DNA of 6,923 nt from Clostridiales bacterium (GTDB lineage: Bacteria > Bacillota > Clostridia > Tissierellales > Sedimentibacteraceae). The notes below the pieces were generated by a model that saw nothing but the letters and a program-made list of their open reading frames with translations, made no database searches and had not been told where the DNA came from. The stretch spans positions 1 through 6,923 of the forward strand of contig DNNJ01000052.1 of assembly GCA_003487955.1 (NCBI GenBank), in the 5' to 3' direction. The translations under genes and the position numbers were made by a program. Positions 5,005-6,923 of this stretch are shown here, in pieces. The first letter of the stretch is position 1, and each line of letters opens with the position of its first letter.

Positions 5005-6923
5005 ATGGAGAAATATAAAGTGTATTGGGCACATTATAATAAAAAGATAAAACAGAGGTTACCTGAGCATTTAGAGCTTGTAAGCAGGGGATGCCGAGCA
5101 GCAGTATCCGAATATATTGATTTTGAAGGCATAAATGCTCAGCAGTTCGAAAACCTAGTAGTGCCGTGCGGAAGATACCATGACCTGGGCAAATATACTG
5201 AATATTTTCAGGATTATATGCTTAAAGGGCAAGATTCTGCTGATAAAGACCATGCACATATATCGGCTTTATTTGTCTATAATTTGCTAAATGCCAACCA
5301 AGACAGTCAAAGTAATATGGTATTGATTAGTAAATATTTGTGCTATCTTGCAGTACGTTTACATCACGGAAATCTGCGGGTTCATGGGTTGAATATGAAC
5401 CCGCAGGATATGAGTAAAAATTTGCAAAACAAACAAAAGAACCTATTGAAAAATGCAGAAAAGATATTAAAAGAATTCCCCGATAGGTTCAGCATGCAAG
5501 ACTTTAAAGACTTATTAATTTTAGAGAATAGCGTATTGGAAAGCATTTGCGATATTCCACACCATTTAAAAAGTGCTAGGTGTAAAAATGCTCAATGGTT
5601 TTTCTTCCTGATTTTATTGTTTTCTATATTGATTGACCAGGATAAGCTGGATTCAGCGCAAATTGGTGCAAGAGAAAGAAAACAAATTAGCCCGGATAGG
5701 ATTCCTGCATATCTTGCGGATAAAAATAAAGGGCAGGATGGAGAATTAGATAAGAAAAGAGAAGATGCAAGAAGAGAAATTATGGAAGTTCTGACCAAAA
5801 TGACTGATCGGGAAATATTGGATAATAGGATATATACATTAACTGCCCCTACCGGCATTGGAAAAACCTTAGCCTCTTTGCAAGCTGCTGCTTATTTATC
5901 ACAGAGGTTAAAGGGGTTGGGGTTAACCAAAATACCTAAAGTAATTACGGCTATACCCTTTGTTAACATAATTGAACAAAGTTTAGAGGATTACCGAAAA
6001 ATATGTGGTGAAGATGTAAGGCTACTAGCACATTACCATCTAGGGCAAGTGGAAAATCATTTGGATATGAACAGGCCATTGGAAAAGGTGCTGTTAGAAA
6101 CGGAAGCATGGGAAGCAGATGTAGTAATGACTACTTATGTACAGCTATTTCAATCTTTGTTATCGGATCGTAATCGCAATCTCAAAAAAATCAACAAATT
6201 GGCTGGCAGCGTTGTGATTATGGATGAGGTGCAGGCATTGCCGGATAAGTATATGTCTTTAATCGGAGCTGTTATAAGAAGGCTATCAATACATTATGGT
6301 ACCAGATTCATTTTGATGACAGCAACACAACCTAAAATAATGCAGTTTGCGGATTTACTTAAAGATAATATAAGCAACTGTAAACCGACCATTGAGTTAT
6401 TGTCCCACAATGATACTTATTTTGCCAAATTAAGAAGAACCCAGTTTGTTTCCTTAATTGAGAACAAACCGATAAGTGAAGATCAGTTTTTGGAGGATTT
6501 TCAGTCAAAATACAAAGAAAAACAAGCTGCTTTAATAGTGGTCAATACCATTAAAAGAAGCCTGGATCTTTACGGAAAGCTACGAGATAAATATCCACGG
6601 CGGATTTTATATTTATCAACGAATATCTTACCAATAGCAAGAAAGAAGGTCATAAAGCGAGCCAAGCGGTATTTGAAATGGAAGATCCCTTTCATATTGG
6701 TATCTACTCAGACTATTGAAGCGGGAGTGGATTTGGATTTTGATATGGCCTTTCGAGATTTGGCGCCCTTACCATCGCTAATACAAACGGCAGGCCGAGT
6801 AAATCGAAATAACAGCAAAGAAGAGAATTCACCTGTTTATATAACTGAAATAGCGAATGATTGCGGGTTGGTTTATGGGACTGATCAAAAGAATAGAATC
6901 GTAGATAGGAATTTGCTTTTTTC
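5005..6923 (+). CDS. cas3: CRISPR-associated nuclease-helicase Cas3 (HD + DExx), 3' end missing
   Basis: Cas3 is recruited to the target-bound complex, unwinds DNA with ATP and degrades it. I translated 639 codons from the ATG at 5005 without a stop or frameshift; the gene runs off the right edge, and perhaps 80-160 residues are missing. The HD nuclease domain comes first: H22, H59-D60 in YHDLGKYTEYF, H83 in KDHAH, H120-H121-G, and D211/D213 in LIDQDK. The helicase follows: Walker A APTGIGKT (281-288), Walker B MDEVQ (406-410), TATQ (439-442), LYLST (535-539), VSTQTIEAGVDLD (566-578) and QTAGRVNRN (594-602). All are intact, so an active enzyme is expected. The start is 1 nt after the cas5 stop with no clear ribosome site, pointing to translational coupling. 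Having HD and helicase in one chain is normal for type I-B. Confidence 0.96.
   Translation, partial: MEKYKVYWAHYNKKIKQRLPEHLELVSRGCRAAVSEYIDFEGINAQQFENLVVPCGRYHDLGKYTEYFQDYMLKGQDSADKDHAHISALFVYNLLNANQDSQSNMVLISKYLCYLAVRLHHGNLRVHGLNMNPQDMSKNLQNKQKNLLKNAEKILKEFPDRFSMQDFKDLLILENSVLESICDIPHHLKSARCKNAQWFFFLILLFSILIDQDKLDSAQIGARERKQISPDRIPAYLADKNKGQDGELDKKREDARREIMEVLTKMTDREILDNRIYTLTAPTGIGKTLASLQAAAYLSQRLKGLGLTKIPKVITAIPFVNIIEQSLEDYRKICGEDVRLLAHYHLGQVENHLDMNRPLEKVLLETEAWEADVVMTTYVQLFQSLLSDRNRNLKKINKLAGSVVIMDEVQALPDKYMSLIGAVIRRLSIHYGTRFILMTATQPKIMQFADLLKDNISNCKPTIELLSHNDTYFAKLRRTQFVSLIENKPISEDQFLEDFQSKYKEKQAALIVVNTIKRSLDLYGKLRDKYPRRILYLSTNILPIARKKVIKRAKRYLKWKIPFILVSTQTIEAGVDLDFDMAFRDLAPLPSLIQTAGRVNRNNSKEENSPVYITEIANDCGLVYGTDQKNRIVDRNLLF

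Noticed and set aside
5592..5858. Minus-strand 88-codon frame opposite cas3
   Set aside because: It is antisense to the continuous Cas3 reading frame between the HD domain and Walker A; there is no ribosome site or domain to support it.

Overview
The window holds one gene cluster, all on the + strand: the interference and crRNA-processing half of a type I-B (Hmari/Tneap-like) CRISPR-Cas locus. The order is cas6 - cas8b (csh1 family) - cas7 (csh2 family) - cas5 (cas5h family) - cas3, with cas3 running off the right edge. AT-rich composition (roughly 40% GC by eye), strong purine-rich Shine-Dalgarno sites (for example GGGAGGTGA and GGAGGAGG), and the I-B gene set with a single HD-helicase Cas3 fit a bacterial Firmicute, most likely an anaerobic member of the Clostridia. 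That taxonomic call is inference; the window has no rRNA or housekeeping gene to anchor it.

Layout. Bases 1-249 are non-coding: a terminator-like hairpin near the left edge, probably ending an upstream transcript, a perfect 8-bp hairpin, several small dyads, and an AT-rich stretch leading to cas6. cas6 (250-993) is followed by an 89-nt gap with a plausible sigma-A promoter and an overlapping operator-like dyad. From 1083 onward the genes are tightly packed. cas8b (1083-3203) overlaps cas7 (revised start 3184) by 20 bp. cas5 (revised start 4242) begins 14 nt after cas7, with its ribosome site overlapping the cas7 stop. cas3 (5005 onward) begins 1 nt after the cas5 stop, so it is probably translationally coupled.

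How the genes work together. Cas6 cuts the CRISPR precursor RNA within repeats to give crRNAs. Cas7 forms the backbone along the crRNA, Cas5 caps its 5' end, and Cas8b is the large subunit expected to recognise the PAM. The C-terminal part of Cas8b carries the small-subunit (Cas11) fold, and an in-frame ATG at 2700 behind a G-rich site could make it as a separate protein. Cas3 (HD nuclease plus superfamily-2 helicase) would be recruited to degrade the target. Every catalytic motif I can check in Cas6 and Cas3 is intact, so the locus looks functional. The adaptation genes (cas4, cas1, cas2) and the CRISPR array are not in the window; they may lie downstream of cas3.

The system itself is a known type. 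The parts worth a second look lie between and inside the genes: a perfect 14-bp inverted repeat inside cas8b, upstream of the putative Cas11 start; a cluster of words shared between that place and the cas6 upstream region; and a candidate second promoter between cas6 and cas8b.
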